A DNA stretch of 64,000 nt, from positions 19,496,406 to 19,560,405 of the forward strand of contig JAVIAB010000049.1 in assembly GCA_032433765.1 (NCBI GenBank), in the 5' to 3' direction. The notes under the pieces were generated by a model. It made no database searches. It was not told where the DNA came from and saw only the letters and a program-made list of their open reading frames with translations. Position numbers and translations under genes: made by a program. The stretch comes from Megaustenia siamemsis. Taxonomy: Eukaryota > Mollusca > Gastropoda > Stylommatophora > Ariophantidae. This document shows positions 33,775 to 44,607 of the stretch, in pieces. Within the stretch, counting starts at the first letter, position 1; the number at the start of each line of letters is the position of its first letter.

Positions 33775-34258
33775 TCAGCTCTGAGGGTCTCTTCTATAGC
33801 CTGTCAAATCTTATGCCATCAGCTTTAATGGTCTCTTCTATAGCCTGTCAGATCTGACATTATCAGCTTTAATGGTCTCTTCTATAGCCTGTCAGATCTG
33901 ACATTATCAGCTTTAATGGTCTCTTCTATAGCCTGTCAGATCTGACACTAACAGCTCTAATGGTCTCTTCTATAGCCTGTCAAATCTGACACTAACAGCT
34001 CTAATGGTCTCTTCTATAGCCTGTCAAATCTGACCCTCTCAGCTCTAATGGTCTCTTCTATAGCCTGTCAGATCTGACACTAACAGCTCTAATGGCCTCT
34101 TCTATAGCCTGTCGGATCTGACACTAACAGCTCTAATGGTCTCTTCTATAGCCTGTCAGATCTGACACTATCAACTTTAATGGTCTCTTCTATAGCCTGT
34201 CAGATCTGACCCTCTCAGCTCTAATGGTCTCTTCTATAGCCTGTCAGATCTGACACCA
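33775..34258. repeat. 44-bp minisatellite, about 11 copies
   Basis: Unit ggtctcttctatagcctgtc + agatctgacactaacagctc + taat. Unit starts at 33786, 33830 and 33874. Confidence 0.95.
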
Positions 34259-34660
34259 CACAACAGTAGAACTTTGTAGATTATATTACTCCAAAGTTAG
34301 GTTTTCAGCATTTAAATCTGACTAATAACACATTCACATAATAAACTGATGGATGTTATGCAACCCTAATTTGTGCATATGGATCAGGTTTCTCCTCTGG
34401 GGTTCTCTTCAGGTCAAAGATTGGAGCACCAATAGATATGCTCTAAGTGCAGTGATGATGATTCCAATTGAACCAAATACATAATACATATTTGAAGTGC
34501 TGTCGGATCTTTCTTTCTATTGTGTTTATTATAGTTGATTAATTTGGGCATTAGGAAGTGAACAAAGTAGAAAAGGGTTATTTATGCCATGCAGCTCATC
34601 TTAGTGTGATGATCATAATCATTGGTGGCTTATTTTGTGTTTGTTTAATCATCATCCTAG
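34259..34660. other. Intron 5 tail, nothing recognised
   Basis: Unique-looking sequence. A short agcaccaatagatatgctct + aagtgcagtgatgatgat piece (34.42-34.46 kb) resembles one near 32.19-32.23 kb and may be a LINE tail scrap. Confidence 0.45.
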
Positions 34661-34867
34661 GGCAAAATCAACATTAAAGGATCATTTGATGAACTGTCTC
34701 GATCTGGTGTGGACTTCTCTGAGTTGTTGAAGAGACCAGATGAGGAAGTTTCATCTGCTCCAGGCTCCCCAGCTATTAAGCCTCATGTTGAAGGATCTCT
34801 GCTCAACCCAGATGTCCAGGAACTTGGATCCCATATGTCACTACACAGCATGATTGATGAGTATGAG
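34661..34867 (+). CDS. ABCC4: ABCC4-like exon 6: NBD1 end and linker
   Basis: Sixty-nine codons, phase 0 at both ends, acceptor catcctag and donor gtatgc. It begins GKINIKGSFDELSRSGVDF, the C-terminal strand and helix of NBD1 where subfamily C proteins read G-(X)n-F-L-SG-DF. It then becomes low in conservation and Ser/Pro/Glu-rich, as expected of the NBD1-TMD2 linker that carries phosphorylation sites in this family. It ends SLHSMIDEYE. Confidence 0.93.
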
Positions 34868-34949
34868 GTATGCTAGCCTTTGTGAGTCTTGCTTCTATCA
34901 AGTTTGCTATTAAATGGTTTCTTTGCTTTTTGTTGTCTCTTATTGTATC

Positions 34950-35430
34950 ATCCACAGATGGTAGATATACAACAGAGGTGAGATGCAGAATGGCTCAGGT
35001 AAAAGCAGCTTTTCCCAATAAAATGAGAAGATACTGTACAATCCATTTTTGACAATGGAATCAAGAAAAAGGGTTCTTAAATATTATGTAGAACCAGTCT
35101 TAACATATGGATATGAATCATGGACAATAGGACAACCGACAAGAAAATCACAGGAGACTGTAGAAATGTGGTTTTACAGAAGAATGTTAAGAATACCATG
35201 GACAGTTAAAAAGAGTAATGAAAACGTCCTGAAAGAGACCAAAGCAAAAAGAGAGCTAATTTCCAATATTAGGAAGAAACAATCATCATTTTTTGGGCCA
35301 TGTAATGAGAAGGGAACAGCTGGAATATATTGTAACAACTGGGGAAATTTAAGGATGAAGAGATAGAGGGTAGTAAAGGGAAAAGTTACCAGGCCGCTTA
35401 AGAGAATGGCTTGGCAGAAGGTCAATAACT
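34950..35430 (+). mobile_element. LINE-C (RTE-like) 3' fragment in intron 6
   Basis: Reads DGRYTTEVRCRMAQVKAAF, then EMWFYRRMLRIPWTVKKSNE and AKRELISNIRKKQSSFFG, with frameshifts. It fills most of the 669-bp intron between exons 6 and 7. Confidence 0.82.
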
Positions 35431-35522
35431 AAAACATCAATTTCTGTTGTTGACTTCTATAATTTTCATAACATCAATTTCTGTTGTTGACTTCTATAAT
35501 TTTCATAACATCAATTTCTGTT
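35430..35522. repeat. 37-bp repeat, about 2.5 copies
   Basis: acatcaatttctgttgttga + cttctataattttcata repeated just upstream of exon 7. Confidence 0.88.
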
Positions 35523-35536
35523 CACTAACCCCTCAG

Positions 35537-35712
35537 CCTGAGCCAGTCCAGCTACCAGAAGAAGAAGACAGAGCCAGAGGAACAGTTGGACATTCTGTCT
35601 ACGTTGACTACTTCAAGGCTGGAAGCGGCCTATTCAAGTTCATCATGCTGGTCATTGTCAACGTTGCTGCACAGGTGTTCTACGTCGGCAGTGACTGGTG
35701 GCTCTCCAGATG
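35537..35712 (+). CDS. ABCC4: ABCC4-like exon 7: linker end and TM7
   Basis: 176 nt, acceptor cccctcag and donor gtgatt, ending with TG of a split Trp codon. It encodes an acidic stretch (LPEEEDRARGTVGHSVYVDY), the amphipathic elbow helix YFKAGSGLFKF and the first helix of TMD2, IMLVIVNVAAQVFYVGSDWW. The acidic-then-YxxYF arrangement is typical for the start of the second transmembrane domain in ABCC4. Confidence 0.95.
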
Positions 35713-35834
35713 GTGATTATGTTGATCTTAATTGTTCTGCCCTGTTCTTTGTTTGCCTTTTAAAGTTGAGACAAAATTAAATGTTCTTGACTGAGCTCAG
35801 CAATTTACTTCCAACACAGTCATTTGTTATCTGT

Positions 35835-36440
35835 CTATCTATCTATTGACTCTTCGAGCCATAGCCGGCCCATAGGGCGTAGACCAAGATACTCCCTCTC
35901 TTATCTAAATTTTTATTCTAGCAGTTTTCAATTCTTTTAAAGATATTTTATCAAATCTCGTCATTTGTCTCTGTTCTGTGCAAGCAGCTCTATCTCATGG
36001 AGGGAGTCAATTCCTGCTGCTCTTGCCTCTCTCATCAATGTTCTTCTCAGTGTCTCTCTGGGTCGATCTCTTTTCCTCTTACCTGTTGTTTTCCACATGA
36101 GGGCTTGCTTTGCTATTCGGTTATTATCTCTTCTCATCACATGTCCAACATATGACCATCGTCTTTTCTTTATTACTGAAGATATTAGTGGTTGATTGGC
36201 GATTTATCTAATTTCCTTGTTTGTTTTGAATTTGTTTCATGCTATACAAAGTATTTTCCTTAGACATTTATTTTCGAATGCGTTCAACTTTGTTTCTATC
36301 TCTTTCATTGTTTTGCAGCTTTCATACGCATTCATATGGGTTGATAGTACACTGTCATTTGTTAGGAGGTTTGGTATTTTGTTAATCCATTCTTTGGAAG
36401 ACCTTCTCTTTCCTCGTTTGTTGTTGAATCTTATTCGTTA
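35835..36440 (-). mobile_element. LINE-A 3' fragment with GATA tail, longest minus copy
   Basis: Left atctatctattgactcttcg. Minus-strand tail codes ETLRRTLMREARAAGIDSLH-type sequence, and further 5' LGI-W-FKTN and E-KCLRKIL. Confidence 0.83.
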
Positions 36441-36489
36441 ATGCTTGTGAGATGAAAAAAAAAAAGAACAACTTAACACAGTTTTTAAA

Positions 36490-36597
36490 AAATCAGCTGA
36501 AAAATTTGGGACATCTGAAGAGAGACAATATCTGCTGAAAGTTGTCTTGGAAGGGAAGGTATAGGGTAGACAAGACTGAGGCATACCAAGACTAAGT
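36490..36597 (+). mobile_element. LINE-B scrap
   Basis: tttgggacatctgaagagag ... cttggaagggaaggtatagg ... ggcataccaagactaagtct resembles the GHV-R-L-KVVLEGKV-G-RPR tail; cut by a SINE. Confidence 0.55.
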
Positions 36598-36880
36598 CTA
36601 GAGGTAAGGCATTGGCCTCTGGACTGGAAGGTCCCTAGTTCAAATCCCACCACAGGTAATGGGAATTTTTCTATAATTGAATCCATTCATTTGAATCCTT
36701 TGAAAATTGGTTTCTTTGTGGTGTTACTCTCCCTTGGTTTCTGGATGGTGAGATCTAATGTCTAGCCCTGTCAGCTAATGGTGAGGTCCCATGTGCTCTC
36801 ACACTGTAGACAGTAAGTCATATTGGTATGTTATTAATATCAAAGGCCATAATGTTGATGGCCCAGATAGAAATTGTTAA
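36598..36880 (+). mobile_element. tRNA-derived SINE
   Basis: tagaggtaaggcattggcct (A-box region) and cctagttcaaatcccaccac (B box) about 35 bp apart. The body is unlike that of the other SINEs. Confidence 0.65.
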
Positions 36881-36889
36881 GTAAACCAT

Positions 36890-37110
36890 CATCGAAACTC
36901 ACAATGCGAGGCAGCATTCCACACCATCCCCAGAGTAATACCCTGGTACCCATCATTTCTGCCAGCAGCTGGGTCGACCGCAGGGGTATTTTTTTCTAAC
37001 AATGAGTACAACTCACACTGCTTCCAGCGGGAATCGAACACAGGTTGTCTGAACATCGGTAGTCCAATCGGGTGGTTTTCCCAACTAGGCTACCTAGCGC
37101 GCCATCCCCC
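36890..37110 (-). mobile_element. tRNA-derived SINE, minus strand
   Basis: On the minus strand: A box tagcctagttgggaaaacca and B box gtgttcgattcccgc, then tgctgg-agaaatgatgggta. Related copies at 37630-37930 and 45790-46115. Confidence 0.75.
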
Positions 37111-37214
37111 CACCCCACTTTTTTTCAAAGGAGGTAGAGTAGGAATGTGGTCTTTGGTAGCCAGCCTGCACCCAGTAAATGCTTGTGAGATGCTTTTTCT
37201 TGATTAACCTATTA

Positions 37215-37570
37215 TATGTTGATTATCTACCCTTACTTATGCATGTGAGCGCTCGAAAGCAACTAAAGAATTAAAAAATAAATGGTGCATTTGAAAACAA
37301 ATGCCTCAGGAAAATACTTTGTATATCATGGAATGAATTCAAGACTAGTGCAAAAATAAGAGAAATAACAAAGCATTGAACAATTTCATATATATTTCAT
37401 AGAAGGTGGTGGTCGTATGTTGACCATGTGATGAGAAGAGACAACAAGAGAGTCACAAAGCAGAACCTCAAATGGGAACCAGAGGGTAAAAGAAAAAGAA
37501 ACTGACCTAGAAAAATGCTCAAATGAACATTGAGGTGAGAGATAACAACTACAGGCCTCTGTTCCTTTGT
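37215..37570 (+). mobile_element. LINE-A-like 3' fragment (diverged)
   Basis: Decayed coding similar to ENKCLRKILGI-WNEFKT, RWWSYVDHVMRRDN and K-NLKWEPEGKRKR. No GATA tail. Confidence 0.65.
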
Positions 37571-37629
37571 CGAGGTTGAGAGGAACACCCATAGTTGAGA
37601 CATAAAGGTAAAGTACGAGACTTGAATCG

Positions 37630-37930
37630 GCATCTTAGCACGCAAGTTTTCACCCATATGTGCTTTGCTGCCTATCCAGAAGTGTTCTGAGACTTCTGGA
37701 TGGTGTCGCTTCATGCATGGAAACTAACGATGCGAGGAAGTATTCATCACCTTCCCAGAATACTACCCTGGTAACCATTTCTGCCAGCGGCTTGGTCGAC
37801 CACGGTGGTATTTTTTTTTCCCAACCACGCGTACAACTCACACTGCTTCTGGCGGGACTCAAACACGAGTTGTCCAAGCATCAGTAGCTCAGTCAGGTGG
37901 TTTTCCCAACTAGGCTTCCGAAGCTTCCAA
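37630..37930 (-). mobile_element. tRNA-derived SINE, minus strand
   Basis: A box region tagttgggaaaaccacctga, B box gtgtttgagtcccgcc, body aaatggttaccagggtagta. Longer 3' part than at 36.9 kb (tgcatgaagcgacaccatcc). Confidence 0.73.
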
Positions 37931-37989
37931 ATTAGTGACATGTGATGAGATACAACAAGGTCCTGTGTAAGGTCTAATACTTGATAGCA

Positions 37990-39070
37990 AAGATCAATGG
38001 GCATAAGAGTCTAGAATTTCTGCTCCATGTGCCATCTTCGACTTGAATGGAGAATAGATAGATAATGTGTCTATAACATTTAACCCTAGACTACAATCAT
38101 CATGTGCCATCTTCGACTTGAAAGGAGAATAGATAGATAATATGTCTATAACATTTAACCCTAGACTACAATCATCATGTGCCATCTTCGACTTGAATGG
38201 AGAATAGATAGATAATGTGTCTATAACATTTAACCCTAGACTACAATCATCATGTGCCATCTTCGACTTGAATGGAGAATAGATAGATAATGTGTCTATA
38301 ACATTTAACCCTAGACTACAATCATCATGTGCCATCTTCGACTTGAATGGAGAATAGATAGATAATGTGTCTATAACATTTAACCCTAGACTACAATCAT
38401 CATGTGCCATCTTCGACTTGAATGGAGAATAGATAGATAATGTGTCTATAACATTTAACCCTAGACTACAATCATCATGTGCCATCTTCGACTTGAATGG
38501 AGAATAGATAGATAATGTGTCTATAACATTTAACCCTAGACTACAATCATCATGTGCCATCTTCGACTTGAATGGAGAATAGATAGATAATGTGTCTATA
38601 ACATTTAACCCTAGACTACAATCATCATGTGCCATCTTCGACTTGAATGGAGAATAGATAGATAATGTGTCTATAACATTTAACCCTAGACTACAATCAT
38701 CATGTGCCATCTTCGACTTGAATGGAGAATAAATAGATAATGTGTCTATAACATTTAACCCTAGACTACAATCATCATGTGCCATCTTCGACTTGAATGG
38801 AGAATAGATAGATAATGTGTCTATAACATTTAACCCTAGACTACAATCATCATGTGCCATCTTCGACTTGAATGGAGAATAGATAGATAATGTGTCTATA
38901 ACATTTAACCCTAGACTACAATCATCATGTGCCATCTTCGACTTGAATGGAGAATAGATAGATAATGTGTCTATAACATTTAACCCTAGACTACAATCAT
39001 CATGTGCCATCTTCGACTTGAAAGGAGAATAGATAGATAATATGTCTATAACATTTAACCCTAGACTATG
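37990..39070. repeat. 75-bp satellite, about 14 copies
   Basis: Unit catcatgtgccatcttcgac + ttgaatggagaatagataga + taatgtgtctataacattta + accctagactacaat (75 bp). Nearly perfect copies; the first and last units carry shared variants (aaaggagaat, aatatgtct). atgtgccatcttcgacttga + GATA resembles the SINE-S 3' end. The 365-codon minus frame is a product of the 3n period. Confidence 0.96.
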
Positions 39071-39084
39071 ATCATGATCATCAT

Positions 39085-39890
39085 GTGCCATACCGGTTGG
39101 CGTAGGCGATCATGTCCTTCCACAATCTTCTATCTACAGTGCATCGAATCAGTTATGTTGTTGACCGTTTTCCTTGCCATGACACCAAGCTATCCAGTAT
39201 TTTCTCTCTTTGTCATCCGCGATCTCTCTTTCCTTTTGTTTTGTGCTGTAACCAAGTATTCCAACTTTCCTCTTCTCACGATGTTCCCGAAAAATGTTGA
39301 TTGTTTTTTTCTGATGTTTTTTAGGAGCTCCCTTTTTGTGTTGGTCTCTTTCAGAATGTCCTCATTGGTCGTTTTAGCTGTCCAGGGAATGTTCAACATT
39401 TTTCTGAGAAATCCCATCTCTGTGGACTCTAATCATCTTTTCATTTGTTTGTTTGTGGTTTATAATTCGCTTCCATAGGTCATAATTTGCTCTATATAGC
39501 ACAGATGAACTCTCTTTCTCACTTCTATTGACATAGATTTATTGCATAAGATATTTTTCATTTTCTGAAATACTATTTGGCATGAGCTATTCTGCTTTTT
39601 ATTTCTGTGGTGCATCTTCCATCCAATGTTGTTACTGTGCCCAAGTATTTGATGCATTGCACTTGTTTCAGATTTGTCCCTTTTATTTTTATGCTGCATG
39701 CTGGTGATGATTGTTTCTTTGATATGACCATTAATTCTGTTTTCTTACTATTCAGACTGAGACCTTTCTTGGTGCTTTCTTTTACTATTATGTTTAACAT
39801 TTCTTATAGTTCATTCTCTGTCTCTGATATGAAGACTGTGTCATCCGCATTTCTGCAATTCAGACTGAGACCTTTAGACTAAATTACTGT
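39085..39890 (-). mobile_element. LINE-C (RTE-like) 3' fragment, minus strand
   Basis: Minus-strand coding: LSLNSKKTELMVISKKQSSP, LKQVQCIKYLGTVTTLDGRC, MGFLRKMLNIPWTAKTTNED and TKRELLKNIRKKQSTFFGNI. The RT thumb/connection region to the C-terminus is present, with a frameshift. The 3' GAT tail is at left. Confidence 0.88.
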
Positions 39891-40300
39891 TGAAAAAATT
39901 ACCACATCAAAACACAAATTCTTCTAACTTTGACATTTTGCAGTGTTCATACATCCCCCACCCTTCTCCCCGCCCACCCCCCATACCTTCCTAATTACCA
40001 ATTTCGGTGACCTCTGAGTATTTAATTTGTTTCCGTTGTTGTTGTATTTTTTGTTCCCAGCCAACATCAAACAACCCTTTGTAACTCAAGAAACGCGACG
40101 AATAATACTGTGAGGTAGCCAAGAATACTGACGGACTTATAGCATCAATACCGATTGAAATTGTAACATGCCTGACCCCTGAGGTCAAATTCAGGTCATA
40201 AATCAACCTGAGACAGGAAAATCCTAGTTCCCCCTTGTCTGTCCTAGTGTAAACACACAGCTGTGTGTCAAAAAGTTCAAAGAAAACACTATTTTTAGAG
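39891..40300. other. Spacer, nothing recognised
   Basis: Contains a C-rich run (39955-39985) but no element or gene supported. Confidence 0.5.
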
Positions 40301-40307
40301 CTTTTAG

Positions 40308-40675
40308 GGTTGTTGACGGATTGCCACGAGTTGATGCGGGCAGGTTGCCCTTTGACTCATAAGATGTGGTGGGTCGTAATGGCTTTCTTGACATTCCCGG
40401 CTCTTACTGGAGAGGTGGAATTCGTCTATCCTAGGCTATGCTGGGAAATTACTAGTCCAGCCCAGTGGTACTGCAATACTGGGTCCTCTATATCAGTAAC
40501 AGCCACCGCTACAGGGAACACAGCGATCCTAGATTCTGTTAACCAGTCTGTTTTGACACAGACTGTTTCCAGGAGAGACCACGAGGAGGTAGAACTGCTA
40601 GGTCTTGGTCAGCTGATGGTGCGCCGACCCTGCTATTGTGACCGCAGGTGCTTCTGCTCCCCCAGAGCTTTTAGA
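40308..40675. repeat. Dispersed repeat R1, copy 1
   Basis: About 365 bp shared with 44610-44970: ggattgccacgagttgatgc, atggctttcttgacattccc, ggtcttggtcagctgatggt. A chance + frame crosses it. No family recognised. Confidence 0.8.
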
Positions 40676-41005
40676 GAAAACACTATTTTAGAATGTTACA
40701 ATTAAGTGGTAGTGATTTTTATTATGGTATCATAAACATGTGTGTCACAGTTTGATATTGTCATCTAAGGTTAATATGCTGTCTCTAAGTGTTGCTTGTA
40801 AATGGTCATACATCTAATCTATTCTTCATTCCTGATTTTAAATTATTTATTTTCGTTAACATTCTTGTTTGATATTGGAAGCGCAATGTTCACAAAACGG
40901 TTGAATTGTATGTTGCTCTTTTTGGATCTGCCATCACATTTTTTTTTCATAATAGCTTTTAATTGTTCTGTTGATAATGTTTGATTTGTTGCATACGTTC
41001 TATAG
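40676..41005. other. Spacer, nothing recognised
   Basis: AT-rich, no supported feature. Confidence 0.5.
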
Positions 41006-41029
41006 TTGAGCTTAATTTCCCTGTGCTAC

Positions 41030-41448
41030 CAGTGTCAGAATTGGACGCTGGACTCTAGAACAATAAGAAAGATAACGACCACCGAAGTGAAATGTGTCAG
41101 AAGAATGACAGGAAACAGCTTTAGGGACAGAGTAAGAAACACTGACCTCAGGAAGAAACTCGAAATTGAACCAGCCATCGAATACATATCAACAACAGAT
41201 AAAATGGTTCAGTCACATAACAAGACAAAAAGAACTAACAATGACTCAAAGAGCTATAAACAAACGCTACGAAAAAGCCAGAGTAAGAGGAAGACCGAGA
41301 AAGAGATGGATAAAGGGAATACTAGAGTCTCTAGGAAGGATAACACCAGAAGAGGCCAACAGAAGAGCAAAGAATCGCAGATTGCATCTCTCCTCGACAC
41401 CAACTGCATAGGAGGAAGGATAGAAGAAAAGAATAAGATATATATATA
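41030..41448 (+). mobile_element. LINE-F 3' fragment
   Basis: NWTLDSRTIRKITTTEVKCV and RRMTGNSFRDRVRNTDLRKK are the E-W-L-R-M and R-NTD-R blocks before the end of LINE ORF2. After a frameshift, QQQIKWFSHITRQKELTMTQ and GRPRKRWIKGILESLGR. Confidence 0.85.
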
Positions 41449-41449
41449 T

Positions 41450-42212
41450 TAATAGCAGAGACAGAGAATGAACTACAAGAAATGATAGACATAATATTAA
41501 AAGAAAGCAACAAGAAAGGTCTCAGTCTGAGTAGCAAGAAAACCGACGTAATGGTCGTTTCGAATAAACAATCATCACCATCATGCAGCATAAAATTAAA
41601 CGAGACAAATCTGAAACAAGTACAACGCGTCAAATACTTGGGCACAATAATATCAGATAGAAGATGCATCACAGAAATAAAAAGCAGAATAGTTCAGGCC
41701 AAAATAGCATTTTAGAAAATGAAAAACATCTTATGCAACAAGTCTATGTCAATGTTAATGAAAAAGAGAGCTCATCTGTGCTATATAGAACCAATTCTGA
41801 CCTATATGAGCAAATCATGGACAGTAAACAAACAAACAAATGAAAAGATGATTAGAGGCCACAGAGGTGGGATTTCTCAGAAGAATGTTGAAAGTTCCCT
41901 GGACAGCTAAAAAGACCAACAAGGACATTCTCAAAGAGGCCAACACAAAAAGGGAGCTCCTAAGAAACATCAGAAAAATACAATCAACACATTTCGGGAA
42001 CATCATGATAATAGGAAAGTTGAAATACTTGGTTACAGCTGGCAAAATAAAAGGAAAGAGAGATCGCAAAAGAAAAAGAGAGAAAATAATAGATAGTTTG
42101 GTGTCATGACATGGAAAACAGTCAACAACAGAATTATTATGATGCACTGTGGATAGCAGATTGTGGAAGGACATGATCGCCTACGCTAACAGGTATGGCT
42201 CATGATGATAAT
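41450..42212 (+). mobile_element. LINE-C (RTE-like) 3' fragment, + strand
   Basis: LSLSSKKTDVMVVSNKQSSP, LKQVQRVKYLGTIISDRRCI, AHLCYIEPILTYMSKSWTVN, LRRMLKVPWTAKKTNKDILK and NTKRELLRNIRKIQSTHFGN, with frameshifts, ending in a catgatgataatgatga tail. Inverted relative to the copy at 39.1-39.9 kb. Confidence 0.9.
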
Positions 42213-42349
42213 GATGAATAAAAATGTCTATCTGCAGAAATTGCAAGAATGCTTGAGTTGGGATAATGTAAAGTTTTTAATCTTGTACTCTATGTGTGAG
42301 AAATTCTAAGCGAGGCCAAGCAACAACAAAAAAAATTATATATATACAC

Positions 42350-42665
42350 ACCCGTGTGTTACCGGGGTCTCATTATGAGGGAAGTATAGCATAGTGACAC
42401 TGTGACCTTCCAGGCATGTCGTAAGAGGCGACTGAGATTGGTTGATTTATGGCTTGACAAGCTGTCATTCTATCTATCTTTCCTGTGTGTTACCGGGTTC
42501 TCATTTTGAGTAAAGAATAGTGACACTGTGACCTTCCAGGCATGTCATAATAGGCGACTAAGAATGGTTGATTTATGGCTTGACAAGCTGTCATTCTATC
42601 TATCTTTCCTGTGTGTTACCAGGGTCTCATTATGAGTAAAGAATAGTGACACTATTCTTTCTGTT
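42350..42665 (+). mobile_element. SINE-S heads in tandem (about 2.5 copies)
   Basis: Three successive starts (cgtgtgttaccggggtctca, ctgtgtgttaccgggttctc, ctgtgtgttaccagggtctc) about 120 bp apart. Each goes as far as gcttgacaagctgtcattct then atctatctttc, so only the 5' ~115 bp is amplified. Confidence 0.8.
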
Positions 42666-42714
42666 GAAAGAACAATAGATAGATAGATATATATATATAT
42701 AGTTAATTACCAAA

Positions 42715-42815
42715 GCAGAAGAAAACTGTCATTTTCTTTTCCATGTAATGAGAAGGGAACAGGTGCATTATTAGGTGACAACTAAAAAAATTGAGGGAAA
42801 AAGAGATAATGCAAC
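42715..42815 (+). mobile_element. LINE-C scrap
   Basis: tccatgtaatgagaagggaa ... aaaaaattgagggaaaaaga, the VMRREQ...KIEGKRD region of LINE-C. Confidence 0.55.
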
Positions 42816-42854
42816 GCCAGCAGACATGTCACGAGACCTTTAATCTCTTTATAA

Positions 42855-43395
42855 TGGCTTATGTTTTATCTGTATGTTTTATCTATATCTTTTATCCTTA
42901 AGTTTTATCTTTATCTTTTATCTGTATGTTTTATCTAGATCTTTTATATTTATGTTTATGTTTATCTTTTATCTGTATGTTTTTTCTATATCTTTTATCT
43001 TTATCTTTTATCTGTATGTTTTATCTATATCTTTTATCTGTATGTTTTATCTGTATCTTTTATCTCTATGTTTTATCTTTATCTTTTATCTGTATGTTTA
43101 ATCTTTATGTTTTATCTATTATCTGTATGTTTTATCTTTATCTTTTATTTGGATATTTTATCTTTTATCTGTATATTTGATCTTTATCTTTTATATGTAT
43201 GTTTTATCTTTATATGTTATCTTTTATCTGTATGTTTTATCTTTATCTTATATCTGTATGTGTTATCTTTATCTTGTATCTGTATGTTTTATCTTTATCT
43301 TTTATCTGTATGTTTTATCTTTATATGTTATCTTGTATCTGTACGTTTTATCTATACATTTTATCTGTATGTTTTATCTTTATAAATTTATATTT
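42855..43395. repeat. Pyrimidine-rich minisatellite upstream of exon 8
   Basis: Loose tandem copies of tatctttatcttttatctg + tatgtttta with drifting period (about 28 bp and multiples of smaller steps). It ends 10-15 bp before the exon 8 acceptor, so its U-rich transcript lies over the polypyrimidine/branch-point region. Confidence 0.88.
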
Positions 43396-43407
43396 TTTAA
43401 ATGATAG

Positions 43408-43706
43408 GTCTAATCTAGAAGAAGAGAAGCATGCAGCTATTGAGAGACAGAAGCAGTTCTATGCTCTGAACAACATCACAGACTTCAGCAACAGTAGCAT
43501 CAGCAGTAACATCACCATTCCTGAAGTCGACAGCCACTACAACATCTTTGTGTTCACCGGCATCATCCTGGCTGTTTTCGTATTTGGTCTAGCCAGGGCT
43601 CTGCTGTTCTTTAAGATCGCAGTGGATGCATCTCAGCAGCTGCACAATCGGATGTTTACACGAATTCTGAGGTGTCCCGTGTCATTCTTTGACACTAATC
43701 CTGTTG
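43408..43706 (+). CDS. ABCC4: ABCC4-like exon 8: extracellular loop 4 and TM8
   Basis: 299 nt. The first G completes Trp from exon 7; the exon ends with one base of a Gly codon. Acceptor aatgatag, donor gtgagt. After a charged stretch (SNLEEEKHAAIERQKQF) it has Asn-glycosylation sequons NIT, NSS and NIT, fitting the glycosylated loop between TM7 and TM8. Then come TM8 (YNIFVFTGIILAVFVFGLA) and an intracellular helix ending RCPVSFFDTNPVG. The acceptor directly follows a 540-bp pyrimidine-rich minisatellite. Confidence 0.96.
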
Positions 43707-44600
43707 GTGAGTTTGCTTTGTAATAATCCTGTTTTGGAGGCCTGATGCTGATCTTGTGTGCGTGGAGGTGATACTAGTTCCGTCAGGAAGTGTCACTTTC
43801 TAATGGTGAAAGCTTGACTGTGAGTGAGGGCTTTACTCAAATCCTTTCAAGCTTGTCTCAACCCTTAATGTCCGTGTTTTTTCTACCCAGTCACTAGTGT
43901 TTTGCCATAATTTTTTCTTCCTGAAAAATACTTCTTTCACTAAATCTTTCATAATTCCACTATAACAAGTCATAGACATATATATTAGGCATCAAATTGA
44001 AATGAAAAGGACACCAGAAGCAATATTTTTAAGAAAAAAAATTGAAGGATAAGAATTTAAGCAATTAAAAATCAAAATTTTTGTTTAAAAAAAAAAAAAA
44101 AAAAAAAAAATTATAAAAATTGGTGCTCACTTACCAAAGTGGGGGTCCATTTTAATCCAACAGTGCTACTAAAACTAAGTCACTATTACATCTAAAGTTC
44201 TCAGAACATAATTCCTAGCTTTTTTCTTCTATTAATAATAATTCACGTTTAGGAGCGATAGATACTTCAATGCCCACGTTGATCGACCAAAGTGTGCCTA
44301 AAGACAGGAAATTCTATTAGAGTTATATCCCTTGCTAATATGGTAGCTTAAAATGTGTAGTATTTACTTTAACGAAACAAAATGAGAGTAACCATGTCAG
44401 CGTTTGCTTGGCAAAATATAAGTAAGTAAGTAACCATGACAGCGTTCCCACTGACATTAAGAGTTAACTCTAATCCTGTCAAAGAATGCTTGACAATTAT
44501 GGTATCAAGAAAGTTTTGATTTATTTTATTTAAAAATGTACAAAGTGCAGCCTACCAGAATGTAATAAGACAAGGCAAGAGGATGAACTTGTAATAGATG
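43707..44600. other. Intron 8, mostly unassigned
   Basis: A poly-A run at about 44085-44110 and AT-rich sequence; no repeat family or gene supported. Confidence 0.5.
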
Positions 44601-44607
44601 ATTGATT

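Noticed and set aside
37994..39091. 365-codon minus-strand frame of 25-residue repeats
   Set aside because: The 75-bp satellite has a period divisible by three and lacks a stop in one frame; the array lies in an intron and changes among units are not codon-biased by eye.
40265..40705. 146-codon + frame as a possible gene
   Set aside because: Most of it is repeat R1, whose second copy at 44.6 kb does not keep the frame.
42870..43404. Multi-pass membrane protein suggested by Phe/Leu/Tyr-rich + frames
   Set aside because: They are translations of a T-rich minisatellite in all three frames; only the last part (from 43408) is a real exon.
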